Numbered from the stretch's first letter, positions 1-8,138 are shown. The stretch: 20,049 nucleotides of DNA from Carex sylvatica (GCA_964058845.1 CAXKVR010000751.1:1-20049); one strand, 5' to 3'. The notes: a model not told the origin generated them from the sequence alone. Program-made: numbers and translations.

Positions 1-105
1 ATGTGGATAAGCTAATATTAACTTTTGAGGATGATTTAGTATTTTTGTCGAAATTTTTAAAAATAAATTAAATAATCACTGATTCTGAAAAATTTCATTT
101 TTGAT

Positions 106-200
106 ACGGCCGCATCTCCATACTGCAGACCCCCTTCCTAAAAACCGCATCCTCTAGCTGCGGCCCCAAAAAAAAGGCCTCAGCCCCTAGTAGCTCCGCA

Positions 201-248
<48 letters not shown>

Positions 249-389
249 TTTTCTAATCAAACTTTCTCCTGCAAGAGAAGAAAAAAAAGAAGAAGTGGCC
301 TTTACTAGGGGCTGAGACCCTCTTTTTGGGGCTACAGCTAGGGGATGCGGTCCCTAGGAAGGGGTCCCGCAGCATGGAGATGCGATCGT
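106..389. repeat. Foldback (inverted-repeat) element with a poly-C loop
   Basis: Two imperfect inverted arms, about 106-192 and 302-389, pair over most of their length. Shared blocks are CGCATCTCCAT, CCCCTTCCTA, CCGCATCC, CTAGCTG and CTCAGCCCCTAGTA. The arms are GC-richer than the flanking DNA. The spacer (193-301) holds a 43-nt C run and an A/G-rich stretch. There is no coding potential. I see no clear target-site duplication, so assignment to a transposon superfamily is open. It is most likely a MITE-like or foldback element. Confidence 0.75.
203..245. repeat. Poly-C homopolymer, 43 nt
   Basis: An uninterrupted run of 43 cytosines sits in the loop of the foldback element. Such a run could form an i-motif on this strand and G-quadruplexes on the other. 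Its exact length is uncertain because long homopolymers are error-prone in sequencing. Confidence 0.95.
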
Positions 390-1017
390 GTTATTTTTTA
401 ATTTTTAGTAAAAGATAAAGATGGTTATATGGTTTTTTTTTTTTTTGATATGGTATTTTTAAAATTTCAGATATATTTGTACGGTAATATCTCAATTTGT
501 ATTCTCCCAGGTATCTGACTCAATACAATTAGAAAGGACGAATTTCATCCAGTTCATGTCTGAAAGGGCAGTATTATTTGAGCTTTGAGATTCGTGCCAA
601 GTTAAAAAGAAGAATTTAGGACCATCCGATTCAATTGTACTCAGTCCGGTAACCTGAGAGGATGTGAATTCATAATATCTAGTGCTTCATTGCTTTGGTA
701 ATTTCTACTAGAGTATCCTTGGCAACATGAAAATTTATAGAATGAGAATTTTTAATATAAGAATGAAAATATATAAATCAAACACTAAAGTTATTTAATT
801 TATTATAAATTTTAAAATATACGTGTTCGGCACATATATACAAAAATTGTTAGAATATTACTTGTTTTTTTCTTTATAGAAAATTTAATATTAAATATAT
901 TAATAATAATAACTGATTATGATCGATATAAATTGTAACAGAAGATTCAACTTTAATTACAAGGCACCTAGATTAGATACACTGAATAATTTTTCAAAGA
1001 ACTGTTCACCGGTTGCC
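390..1017. other. AT-rich intergenic DNA
   Basis: No gene seen. A stretch near 577-640 (TTTGAGATTCGTGCC followed by ACCATCCGATT) resembles internal pieces of the MITE at 1,028-1,435, so it may be a decayed relative. The rest is AT-rich without clear structure. Confidence 0.5.
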
Positions 1018-1027
1018 ATCTTAACAC
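1018..1027. repeat. Target-site duplication, left (ATCTTAACAC)
   Basis: The 10-bp sequence ATCTTAACAC recurs exactly at 1,436-1,445, directly outside both ends of the inverted repeat. A 9-11-bp duplication is typical of Mutator-like insertion. Confidence 0.88.
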
Positions 1028-1435
1028 GGAAATAAATCTGCTACGATCCTAAATGGGATTGTAGGGTCTTACGATTCTAAATCCAACCTTTCATTTGTTT
1101 TGAGATTTGTGCATTAAAAACTTCTATGGAGATTCGTACAAATCAAAAAATAAAAAGTTGGATTTAGAAACCTAGAACCCGTCGCATTTGTATCCTCTGC
1201 ATTAACTCAAAATGGAATCTTTTGAGTTAATGAATTCAAACCATCCGATTTGCTTTAATATTCGTGCAAAATAGATCTTTACTAATATTGAAAGGGTTTC
1301 CTATATTTTAAGCATGACCAAATTGACTCCGATTAAAATCAAACGGTTGAGATTCATTAACTCAATAGATTCCTTTTTGAGTTAATGGAGAGGATACGCA
1401 TTCCAATCCCTCAGGATCGTAGCAGATTTATTTCC
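1028..1435. mobile_element. Non-autonomous Mutator-like MITE, 408 bp
   Basis: The ends are perfect inverted repeats of at least 23 bp, starting GGAAATAAATCTGCTACGAT on the plus strand and read back from the right end. After a short mismatch (AAAT versus GA) they continue with GGGATTG. A perfect 10-bp target-site duplication flanks the element, matching the Mutator superfamily. Inside is a second inverted motif around TTTGAGTTAATG (about 1,205-1,235 and 1,350-1,387). There is no open reading frame of note, so it would depend on a transposase supplied in trans. Its TIR sequence is unlike that of the large MULE downstream, so that element is probably not its direct parent. Confidence 0.85.
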
Positions 1436-1445
1436 ATCTTAACAC
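1436..1445. repeat. Target-site duplication, right (ATCTTAACAC)
   Basis: Exact copy of 1,018-1,027, directly after the right TIR of the MITE. Confidence 0.88.
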
Positions 1446-1874
1446 AAGTTGGTATATACAAAAGCCAATTTGGCACAACAGTAACAAAGGACATTAATGT
1501 ATGTGCATGAATCCGAACAGATGTACCTACCTGTCCACCTCACGACCTAAAAAAATGAGCAAAATTAATATTTGAAGAAGATATACATGACTCATACTGT
1601 CATACATCATCATTTTGTCTCCTGTTTAATGTCAAATAAAAACATGTTTGAACTGAAAATTTTTCATTTTAAATAAATCTGTTTCTCTATCCCTGTGATA
1701 GATCATGCAAAACCGATTCCATGTGTTAATAAATTATAGTTCATAAAATTCCGTAAACTCGCTGTCAGTCAGTTCTGGCCGACTTTTTTTTCAAAATATG
1801 TCACAAAGAATCAACATAAAAAAACCCTTAATTTGACTATTATGAACAAAACATCAATAATTTATGCATCACTA
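1446..1874. other. Intergenic region, 3' side of the ANTH gene
   Basis: No gene or clear repeat is visible. The region is AT-rich and should contain the 3' UTR and poly(A) site of the minus-strand ANTH gene. I cannot fix the poly(A) site. Confidence 0.5.
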
Positions 1875-2861
1875 TCACGTGGTGATCCATCGGCCTGAAC
1901 CAAACCGGAACGGATGAACAAGTTCAGACCGAACCGGTTTAAACAACCGAGCCGATTCGCTGGCCTTTTCTCTGCCTATTCTTCTCTCCTGCTCTTCATC
2001 TCTGACCACCAGCCTCTCTGCCTTCTCCTTCAATCTTCTCATCTCGATTACTAACTCTTCATCCCATTCCCAAGCCATCCATTCCCAATCCGACGGTTGA
2101 GATGGTACCGCCTCAATCCTTTTCAAAACACACAACAACTCTACGGAATCAGAATAGCTCAACAACCCGACCCGCTCCCTCAGTTCTCTTACCCGAACCG
2201 TTATCTCGGCTCTGATCTTAGCCCAATCTTCTTCAGCTTGCCTTACCACCTCTGACACCAACCGGTTTCCGACGGTCGATGCCGGACCCTCCGGCACTCG
2301 AGAAATCTCTTCTACAACAGCAACAAGCGATTCCAGGTGAGTTATCACATCGTGATTTTGAAGTACAGTGAGTTGATCATGATCGTCGGAGGGGGCAAAA
2401 AGCATCAGCTCAAGCACCCGTGCGAACCAGCGAACCCAAGCCGACAGAGAGTAGGAGATGGCAGATCTGAAGGAGGAGAGAGCAAGAGGGTTGCGACCGG
2501 AGGCGGGATGACGGAGCAAGGCGGGGAAGATCTGATCCTTTAAAATGAAGGAGCCGTGAGAGAAGAGGCAGTGGAGACACAAAAGGGATTTGAGGGCGAC
2601 TGAGGGGTTGTGAGTGGAGAGGAGGCGTGAAGAAAGAGCAGATACGAGGGAGGAGGCGGTGAGGCGGGAGGAACGGCCGAATGAGAGGAGAGCGGAGATA
2701 TGTTGAGGAGAGGGAGGTGAGGTTGCAGGGAGGTGAGAGGTGGCGCGCAGGACGGCGAGATGCGCCGAGGCGGCGGAAGAGGAGGGGGAAGTGAGCGCCG
2801 CCTTGGTCAAGGAGGTGGTGTCTTTGATTGCTCCGACGAGGTTGTGGAGGCTCAATCCCAT
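1875..2861 (-). CDS. ANTH/ENTH-domain protein, putative clathrin assembly protein (At4g40080-like)
   Basis: A single-exon gene of 328 residues. It resembles the short plant ANTH (AP180/CALM-type) proteins annotated as putative clathrin assembly proteins, which bind phosphoinositides and clathrin at membrane sites of vesicle formation. The N terminus (MGLSLHNLVGAIKD, then SLTKAAL) is the usual start of the family. Family-type segments follow: AHLAVLRATSH, the GRSSRLTASSLVSALSSRL helix, NPSVALKSLLCLHCL and SLSAWVRWFARVLELMLF. Residues 1 to about 155 form the ANTH helical region; the C-terminal half is charged and helical (EEDWAKIRAEI, MRRLKEKAERLV). I see no clear clathrin-box or DPF motif. The reading frame runs 25 codons further upstream to an ATG at 2,936, but that ATG is only about 5 bp from a TATA box (2,941-2,950), so transcription should begin downstream of it. 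The conserved start is therefore at 2,861. Confidence 0.88.
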   Translation of the reverse strand: MGLSLHNLVGAIKDTTSLTKAALTSPSSSAASAHLAVLRATSHLPATSPPSPQHISALLSFGRSSRLTASSLVSALSSRLLSTHNPSVALKSLLCLHCLFSHGSFILKDQIFPALLRHPASGRNPLALSSFRSAISYSLSAWVRWFARVLELMLFAPSDDHDQLTVLQNHDVITHLESLVAVVEEISRVPEGPASTVGNRLVSEVVRQAEEDWAKIRAEITVRVRELRERVGLLSYSDSVELLCVLKRIEAVPSQPSDWEWMAWEWDEELVIEMRRLKEKAERLVVRDEEQERRIGREKASESARLFKPVRSELVHPFRFGSGRWITT

Positions 2862-2940
2862 GGATAAATTTTGAGCTTGTATTCTACAAGTGAGAGAAAG
2901 AAGAACAGCGAGCGGTAAAAAGGTTGGAATTGGCATTTGG

Positions 2941-2950
2941 GTTTATATAA
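2941..2950 (-). promoter_or_regulatory. TATA box of the ANTH gene
   Basis: On the minus strand this reads TTATATAAAC, a good TATA box about 80 bp upstream of the chosen start codon at 2,861. A start site ~30 bp downstream (near 2,910-2,918) leaves a short 5' UTR and puts the alternative upstream ATG (2,936) outside the transcript. Confidence 0.7.
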
Positions 2951-2961
2951 TCATTCCATAG

Positions 2962-3000
2962 TTGACCAAGTTTTAACCTTCTACGGTTTTACTTGGTCAA
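2962..3000. promoter_or_regulatory. Inverted pair of W-boxes upstream of the ANTH gene
   Basis: TTGACCAAGT at 2,962-2,971 and its exact reverse complement ACTTGGTCAA at 2,991-3,000 are separated by 19 nt. Each contains the TTGACC W-box core bound by plant WRKY factors, and both lie 12-60 bp upstream of the TATA box. The symmetry suggests a paired or dimeric site. WRKY control is an inference. Confidence 0.5.
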
Positions 3001-3269
3001 ATTTGAAGTTTAGAATATCACGACCGTTAATAGGACCGAGTGTTTCTTTTACACCGTTAGATCACAACAAAAATTTAGCGATGTTTTGTACAGTTAACAG
3101 TGGTATGTCTCCAGGTTGTACTTGTTTTGTTTTAGTGTGACAGGAGTGGAAGGCATCACAAACAATTATGTCGGCTGCTGAAATGTGATAAGAGTACAAC
3201 TGGATCTGGATAAGCCTCGTAATTACAAATCAATCAATATGAAAAATGAAGAACTAGTCTCCAGCTCCA

Positions 3270-3392
3270 AGCGACATTAACGAATCTCAAAGCAGACATA
3301 ATTTTATGCACAAATCACGAAATATATAGATGGTTGGATTGGAAATTTCAGGGACCCTGAAATCCCCATGGATTTCAGCAGATTTGTTTCCC
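3270..3392 (-). repeat. Partial, diverged relative of the 1,028-1,435 MITE
   Basis: Read on the minus strand from 3,392, the sequence begins GGGAAACAAATCTGCTGAAATCC, close to the MITE end GGAAATAAATCTGCTACGATCC. It then carries GGGATT, TGATTTGTGCAT and TTTGAGATTCG, matching the internal order of the MITE. No second TIR is recognisable, so this is a decayed or truncated copy. Confidence 0.5.
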
Positions 3393-3504
3393 ATTAATTA
3401 TGATTATGTCAGAAAACTAAACTTGAGGTAGTTTAAGCCCTGACTTAAGGTTTTTGTTTTTAAAACATTCAAATAATTTATGCACCGTATCTCAATGTGA
3501 CTAA

Positions 3505-3790
3505 TCCGAGTTTTAAAAAAAAAACCCAATTAGCAAAATATTTTATTAAAAGTAATCAGAGTTTAGTCAAATTTTTAAAAATGTCCAAACCGTATATATT
3601 ATTTACGGTTTCGATTAAAAAGTCGAAATTGCAAATACTATTTGCGATTTCAAATTTTTTTATTTTTGCACGGGAGAAACTCTAACTTAACAATTCCCGA
3701 GTTTTTTAAAAATACCCATTTTATAAAATATTTTAATAAAAATAACCAGGGTTGAGTTGATTTTAAAAAAATACTCAAATCGTGGATATG
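3505..3790 (+). repeat. Pair of diverged direct repeats
   Basis: About 3,505-3,600 and 3,697-3,790 share the order CCGAGTTTT, AAAA, CCCA, AAAATATTTTA, TAAAA, TAA-CAG, GTT, TTTTAAAAA and CAAA. Between them are two short hairpins, around CCGTA/TACGG (3,588-3,610) and GAAATTGCAAATA/TATTTGCGATTTC (3,624-3,652). No coding function is seen. The origin is unknown; it may be remains of a repeat element. Confidence 0.45.
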
Positions 3791-3797
3791 TATATGT

Positions 3798-4197
3798 ATA
3801 TGCATTCGTATGCATATGGGCCGAAATACATACGGTCAAAATTTAAAATTTCAAAATTCAAAAAGTCGATCTGAACCGTTCATTTTGTTCTCCATATTAA
3901 TATGTGCTTGGAGACCAAAATTTACATTTTTCTAAATTTGTTTACTATTTATTAAGCCACTTTGAAAATTGTTGATCCAACGGTGGCTGAACGAAACAGT
4001 AAAATCAGCAGCCACCGTTGGATCAACAATTTTAAGTGGCTTAATAAATAGTAAAAAAATTTAGAAAAATATAAAATTTGGTCTCCAAGCACATATTAAT
4101 ATGAATAACAAAATGAACGGTTCAGATCGACTTTTTGGATTTTGAAATTTCAAATTTGGATCGTATGTATTTCGGCCATATGCATAAGAATGCATAT
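3798..4197. mobile_element. Foldback element 1 of the 3.8-5.7 kb cluster
   Basis: Near-perfect inverted arms of ~190 bp meet at about 3,995-4,010. The outer ends read ATATGCATTC and GAATGCATAT. Inner arm motifs are GTCGATCTGAACCGTTCATTTTG, GCTTGGAGACC, TTTACTATTTATTAAGCCACTT and GATCCAACGGTGG. There is no coding capacity. The long snap-back structure and relatives next to it indicate a MITE-like family; I could not confirm a target-site duplication. Confidence 0.8.
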
Positions 4198-4210
4198 TAG
4201 TCACTCTCTG

Positions 4211-4654
4211 TATATATATGAGGTTGGCTACTATGCTTATATAAGCATATCCCCACATATGCTTATAACTCATTTTTGTGTTTTCAATGTCCAAATGGTC
4301 GATTTGAACCGTTAGATGTGATCTCTATATTGAAATGTGCTTGGTGACTAAATTTTATATTTTTCTGAATTTGTTTACTATTTATTAAGCCAATTTGAAA
4401 ATCTCTGATCCAACGGTGGCTTCTGATTTTACTGTTTTGTTAAGCCACCGTTGGATCAGCAATTTTCAAAGTGGCTTAATAAATAGTAAAAAAATTCAGA
4501 AAAAAGTAAAATTTAGTTTCCAAGCACATTTCAATATAGAGATCACATCTAACGGTTCAGATTGACCATTTGGACATTAGAAACACAAAAATGAGTTATA
4601 AGCATATGTGGGGATATGCTTATATAAGCATAGTAACCAACCTCTATATATATA
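4211..4654. mobile_element. Foldback element 2
   Basis: Inverted arms of ~215 bp have ends TATATATATGAGGTTGGCTA and, in reverse, GGTTACTATGC and CCAACCTCTATATATA. It shares the TTAAGCCA, CAACGGTGGC, AATAAATAGTAAA and CTAACGGTTCAGA motifs with elements 1 and 3, so it is the same family. The arms also carry a palindromic stretch, CATATGCTTATA/TATAAGCATATG. Confidence 0.8.
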
Positions 4655-4676
4655 ATATGTATATGTATAATATATA

Positions 4677-4700
4677 TGTGTGTGTGTGTGTGTGTGTGTA
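4677..4700. repeat. (TG)n microsatellite
   Basis: About ten TG dinucleotides, followed by TATATAGAGAGAGAGA, between foldback elements 2 and 3. Confidence 0.9.
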
Positions 4701-4760
4701 TATAGAGAGAGAGATAGGCTAATATACAATCGATTGTTCCTAGCCTCCTGTACAACCAAG

Positions 4761-5083
4761 TCATTTTTCAATTTTTAAAGTCCAAATGATTGATCCAAAC
4801 CGTTAGATGTCATCTCCATATTAAAATGTGCTTAGAGACCAAATTTTATATTTTTTGAAATTTTTTTACTATTTATTAAGCCACTTTGAAAATCGCTAAT
4901 CCAGCGGTGGCTTACCAAACAGTAAAAATCAGAAGCTACCGTTGGATCAGCGATTTTCAAAGTGGCTTAATAAATAGTAAAAAAATTTTAAAAAAAAATG
5001 TAAAATTTGGTCTCCAAGCACATTTTAATATGGAGATGACATCTAACGGTTAGGATCGATCATTTGGACTTTTAAAAAAATGC
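4761..5083. mobile_element. Foldback element 3
   Basis: Inverted arms pair from TCATTTTT...AAAGTCCAAATGAT on the left with ATCATTTGGACTTT...AAAAATG on the right. Inner motifs (CCGTTAGATGTCATCTCCATATT, TTATTAAGCCACTTTGAAAATCGCT) match elements 1 and 2. The outer arm found in element 2 is missing, so it is a shorter or truncated member. Confidence 0.75.
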
Positions 5084-5300
5084 CGTTTAGTGCTTCAAAA
5101 ATTCAGTTTAAGTTTTCGTTCAACGGTAGACATACAATGATCAGTATTTTGTTTAGTATAATTTAGGTTTTCGTAGTGTAATTATTAATTGTAGAATTTT
5201 TTAGTTTGCATGTAGAGTAATTTAACTTTTTGTATAATTATATTATATAATTGTAAAAAAACTTAAATTATATATAATTATATATGTATTGAGGAGGGTT

Positions 5301-5678
5301 CCAATGCCTCATGTCTTTCATACCTCATCATACTTCATATGTTATATCTTTATTTTTAAAATTTAAATTGTCGATTTGAACCGTTCAACATGATATCCAT
5401 ACTAAAATATGATTAGGAATGAAATTTTATAATTTTTAGAAACATTTTACTATTTTTTAAGATGGATGGAAAATCACTGTTTTTTAAACTGTTCAAAAAC
5501 AGCAATTTTAATTACCTTAAAAAATAGTAAAAAAAAAATTCAAAAAATATAAAATTTCATCTCAATGGATATTTTAGTATAAGTATTATGTTGAACTGTT
5601 CGGATCGACAATTTGAACTTTGAAAATGAAGATATAAAATATGAGGTATGATGAGGTATGAAAAAGATGAGGCATTGG
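5301..5678. mobile_element. Foldback element 4, divergent member
   Basis: The ends are CCAATGCCTCAT and ATGAGGCATTGG, with further pairing through CATACCTCATCATAC. The arm motif order (TCGATTTGAACCGTT, CCATACTAAAATATG, AATGAAATTTTATAATTTTTAGAAA, TTTTACTATTTTTTAAG) parallels element 3, but the centre (CTGTTTTTTAAACTGTTCAAAAACAG) differs. Related but older or of another subfamily. Confidence 0.7.
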
Positions 5679-5686
5679 ATAATTGC

Positions 5687-6314
5687 CAGTGTTTTAAATA
5701 TGCAGCGCACTATAGTGACGTAATAGCGGCGCTATAGCGTTTTTGAACCTTGAACACTATGCTATGGAATAAAAGTGCACTATTTCAGCTACGACCACCA
5801 TAGTGGTAATAGCGGTCCGCTATCTACGATAAACGCTACGCACTATAGCTCACAATTTGCTACATATGTTTTTATATAAAGACTTAAACTAAAAATTAAT
5901 TTTAAGGATCAATTTTTTTAAGATCCATATTGATTTTTTTTTAAATAGAAAAATATATATAGTTTATTCCATGATGCTTAGGCTTTTTTGAATAGAAAAA
6001 ATATACAGTTTATGTCATGATGCTCAAGTTATTTTAAATGAAAAAAGAAATAGTTTATGATATTACTAGAGATATTTTAAATAGAAATTTAAACTTTGTA
6101 CTGGTTCAATATAAATATTTTAATTTCTTAATCAATTTTGTGTTACTTATTACTCTATAAGACTTTAGATAATGTCAATAATTAGTAAAAATATAAAATA
6201 TATTTTTTTTACAAAAAATGCTATATAGGATAGCTTTCGCTATAGCTAAGCTATTTGCGATAGTTTTTTTTTAGCCTTTTTATTATAATGCAATAATCAT
6301 TATTTAGAACCTTA
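5687..6314. mobile_element. hAT-like non-autonomous element, degraded
   Basis: The left end, CAGTGTTTTAAATA, pairs with the right end, TATTTAGAACCTTA, at about 11 of 14 positions. It is flanked by ATAATTGC (5,679-5,686) and GTAATTGC (6,315-6,322), an 8-bp duplication with one mismatch. A CAGTG start and 8-bp duplication are typical of hAT elements. The interior carries many GCTATAGC-type palindromes near both ends (5,700-5,850 and 6,220-6,265), a common subterminal pattern. No transposase is present. Confidence 0.6.
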
Positions 6315-6448
6315 GTAATTGCACACAGAGAGTATAAAAATCACCACATGAAGCATCATTTTTTTTTAGTATATTATTAAGACATAAATCGGAGTAGCGG
6401 AAGCGTCAAAGCTCGAGGGAAAAAAAAATCGCAAAGTCTGAGTTTGGA

Positions 6449-6660
6449 ATAAATTTATACCTTCAGAATCATTCTTGTCTATTTCCTATAATAATATATA
6501 ATTCCAACTAAAAGTGCACACCAAAAGGTCTAATAGAAATAACTTCCATATTCAAAACATTCTATAAGTTCTCACTTATTTTCTTAAATCCGAACATGTC
6601 CTAATTACTAATTATGATTTTTGGGACAATGAAAGTTTCAATCATGAATTAAAGAGCGAA
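6449..6660 (+). repeat. ~212-bp direct repeat, copy 1
   Basis: Starting ATAAATTTATACCTTCAGAA, this block is repeated at 7,172-7,383 with about seven substitutions (roughly 96-97% identity by eye). No reading frame. Neither copy starts TG or ends CA, so a short-LTR interpretation is weak. Confidence 0.9.
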
Positions 6661-7171
6661 AAGTTTCAATCTGACGTCGTATTCGCATTAGGAACCACTC
6701 AAATGGCATGAGGAAACCATAACTGCATGTGAAGAATGAAAGTACGTATTAATATTTAAGTATTGAAAGTATTTATATATATACTACGTTGTGCTTACAA
6801 CAATCTCAAAAAGTGTTTATAACTATACAGTTATCATAAAATAAAAATTATTTATTTTGTATGCATAAACTATCTCAAAAATACACATTTAGATCAATAT
6901 CCATTATGATATTGAACAATAAAATAAAAATTATTTATCAGTTAAACATTTTATATATTACAGATAGAAAATATTAATATCTATTATAAGTAATGTAGAT
7001 ATATATCCAATAAAGTATTTATATCGCTAATGGAGGTGGAGAAAGAAAGAGAGGGAGAAAGTTTATTTTAGAAATTTGTTAGTTAGGATGGTCAAATTAG
7101 AAAATTGACTGAGTTGGAAAATATGAGGGTACGGTGCGGGAACGGAGGTGTGGATACTAAAATAATTATTC
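6661..7171. other. AT-rich spacer between the direct repeats
   Basis: No gene seen. The stretch contains AT-rich DNA and one purine run, GGAGGTGGAGAAAGAAAGAG, near 7,030. I found no primer-binding site or polypurine tract that would support an LTR element. Confidence 0.5.
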
Positions 7172-7383
7172 ATAAATTTATATCTTCAGAATCATTCTTG
7201 TCTATTTCCTATAATAATATATAATTCTAACTAAAAGTGCACACCAAAAGGTCTAATAGAAATAACTTCCATATTCAAAACATTTCATAAGTTCTCACTT
7301 ATTTTTTTAAGTCCGAACATGTCCTAATTACTAATTATGATTTTTGGGACAATGAAAGTTTCAATCATGAATTAAAGAGAGAA
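7172..7383 (+). repeat. ~212-bp direct repeat, copy 2
   Basis: Second copy of 6,449-6,660, ending 13 bp before the target-site duplication of the large MULE. The MULE lies just outside the repeat, not inside it. Confidence 0.9.
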
Positions 7384-7396
7384 ATGTTACATCCCA

Positions 7397-7405
7397 CATT
7401 ATGTT
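7397..7405. repeat. MULE target-site duplication, left (CATTATGTT)
   Basis: CATTATGTT lies directly before the left TIR and recurs exactly at 16,514-16,522 after the right TIR. Nine bp is the standard duplication of the Mutator superfamily. Confidence 0.95.
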
Positions 7406-7637
7406 CGGCCATTTTTATTAATACCCCTAAAAAAAAACTAAATTTTAACAATGCCCCTGCCATTTTTTTTTTTTTATTCCTGCCCCGACCGCCAGGCCCA
7501 CTGGCGGCCCAATTATTGAAGGAAACCGCCAGGGCCCAAGGCGGTCCACTACCCCAACCAAACCGCCCCACCCCTGGGCGGTCCACTACCCCAGCAAACC
7601 GCCCCCCCTCTGGCGGTCCACTATGCTTATATTCCCC
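7406..7637 (+). repeat. MULE left terminal inverted repeat
   Basis: It starts CGGCCATTTTTATTAATA and matches the right end through A-, T- and GC-rich blocks down to CTATGC..TTATATTC. It contains a perfect hairpin, CCGCCAG/CTGGCGG (7,489-7,507), and three copies of GGCGGTCCACTA (7,540, 7,577 and 7,612), spaced 37 and 35 bp. The right TIR has only two copies, which explains the ~36-bp length difference. Confidence 0.93.
7627..7633 (+). promoter_or_regulatory. Possible TATA box of the PMD gene
   Basis: TTATATT lies at the inner end of the left TIR, upstream of a C/T-rich leader and the 5'-UTR splice donor at 7,822. The same motif sits in the right TIR, facing the transposase gene. The assignment is positional. 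Confidence 0.35.
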
Positions 7638-7849
7638 ACCCAGCAGCCCTCCCTCCCACCCCTCCTCTGCCCTAATCCCGCCCCCCCCTCTGCCCCTGCT
7701 CCGAACCAAGCCAGAAAAAAAGAAAAAAGAAGAAAAAAGAAGAAAAGATTTGCGTCGCCGCTCCTGTCTCCGCCCCTGCCGCTGCCGCCGTGACTGCTCC
7801 GCTCCTTTCCCGCTCTTGAATGTAAGTTTTTTCGATTTGATTAGTTAAA

Positions 7850-7868
7850 TTTAGGGTTAGGGTTAGGG
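7850..7868 (+). repeat. Interstitial telomere-like repeat
   Basis: TTTAGGG is followed by two TTAGGG units, just inside the first intron of the PMD gene. Short telo-box-like motifs near plant transcription starts are common. This is not a telomere. Confidence 0.8.
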
Positions 7869-7890
7869 TTAAGATTAGTGAATCGATAAT

Positions 7891-8138
7891 GGTTGAATTA
7901 GTTGAATTGATGAATTGGTTGAATTGTGACTCGATAATGGTTGAATTAGAGTTGTTCCGAATTGGTTGAATTGGTTGAATTGGTTGAATTGGTTGAATTA
8001 GTTGAATTGGTGAATTGGTTGAATTGTGACTCGATAATGGTTGAATTAGAGTTGTTCCGAATTAGTTGAATTGGTTGAATTGGTTGAATTGGTTGAATTG
8101 GTTGAATTGGTCGAATTGGTCGAATTGGTCGAATTGGG
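7891..8138 (+). repeat. 9-bp minisatellite (GGTTGAATT)n
   Basis: Many copies of GGTTGAATT and variants (GGTCGAATT, AGTTGAATT) are interrupted by a longer unit, GTGACTCGATAATGG followed by AGAGTTGTTCCGAATT, that itself occurs twice (about 7,926 and 8,025). The Asn/Ser/Thr-rich open frame on the other strand is a by-product of the repeat. Confidence 0.92.

Noticed and set aside
2337..2543. 68-codon plus-strand frame inside the ANTH gene
   Set aside because: It is antisense to a well-supported coding region and has no recognisable features.
4549..4771. Minus-strand frames rich in Thr, His, Ile and Tyr
   Set aside because: They read through the (TG)n microsatellite and foldback element arms and are composition artefacts.
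3798..5083. CRISPR-like or tandem satellite array
   Set aside because: The units are inverted-repeat elements with diverged arms and irregular spacing in a plant genome, not direct repeats with spacers.
6449..7383. Short LTR retrotransposon (TRIM) bounded by the two direct repeats
   Set aside because: There are no TG/CA ends, no primer-binding site or polypurine tract, and no flanking duplication that I could find.
7384..7848. 154-codon plus-strand open frame rich in proline, and its minus-strand counterpart
   Set aside because: It begins outside the transposon, crosses the target-site duplication and runs through the GC-rich TIR and leader. Its length comes from base composition, and a similar frame appears in the other TIR (16,212-16,526).
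7850..7868. Telomeric DNA
   Set aside because: There are only three units and they lie inside a transposon intron; this is an interstitial motif, not a chromosome end.
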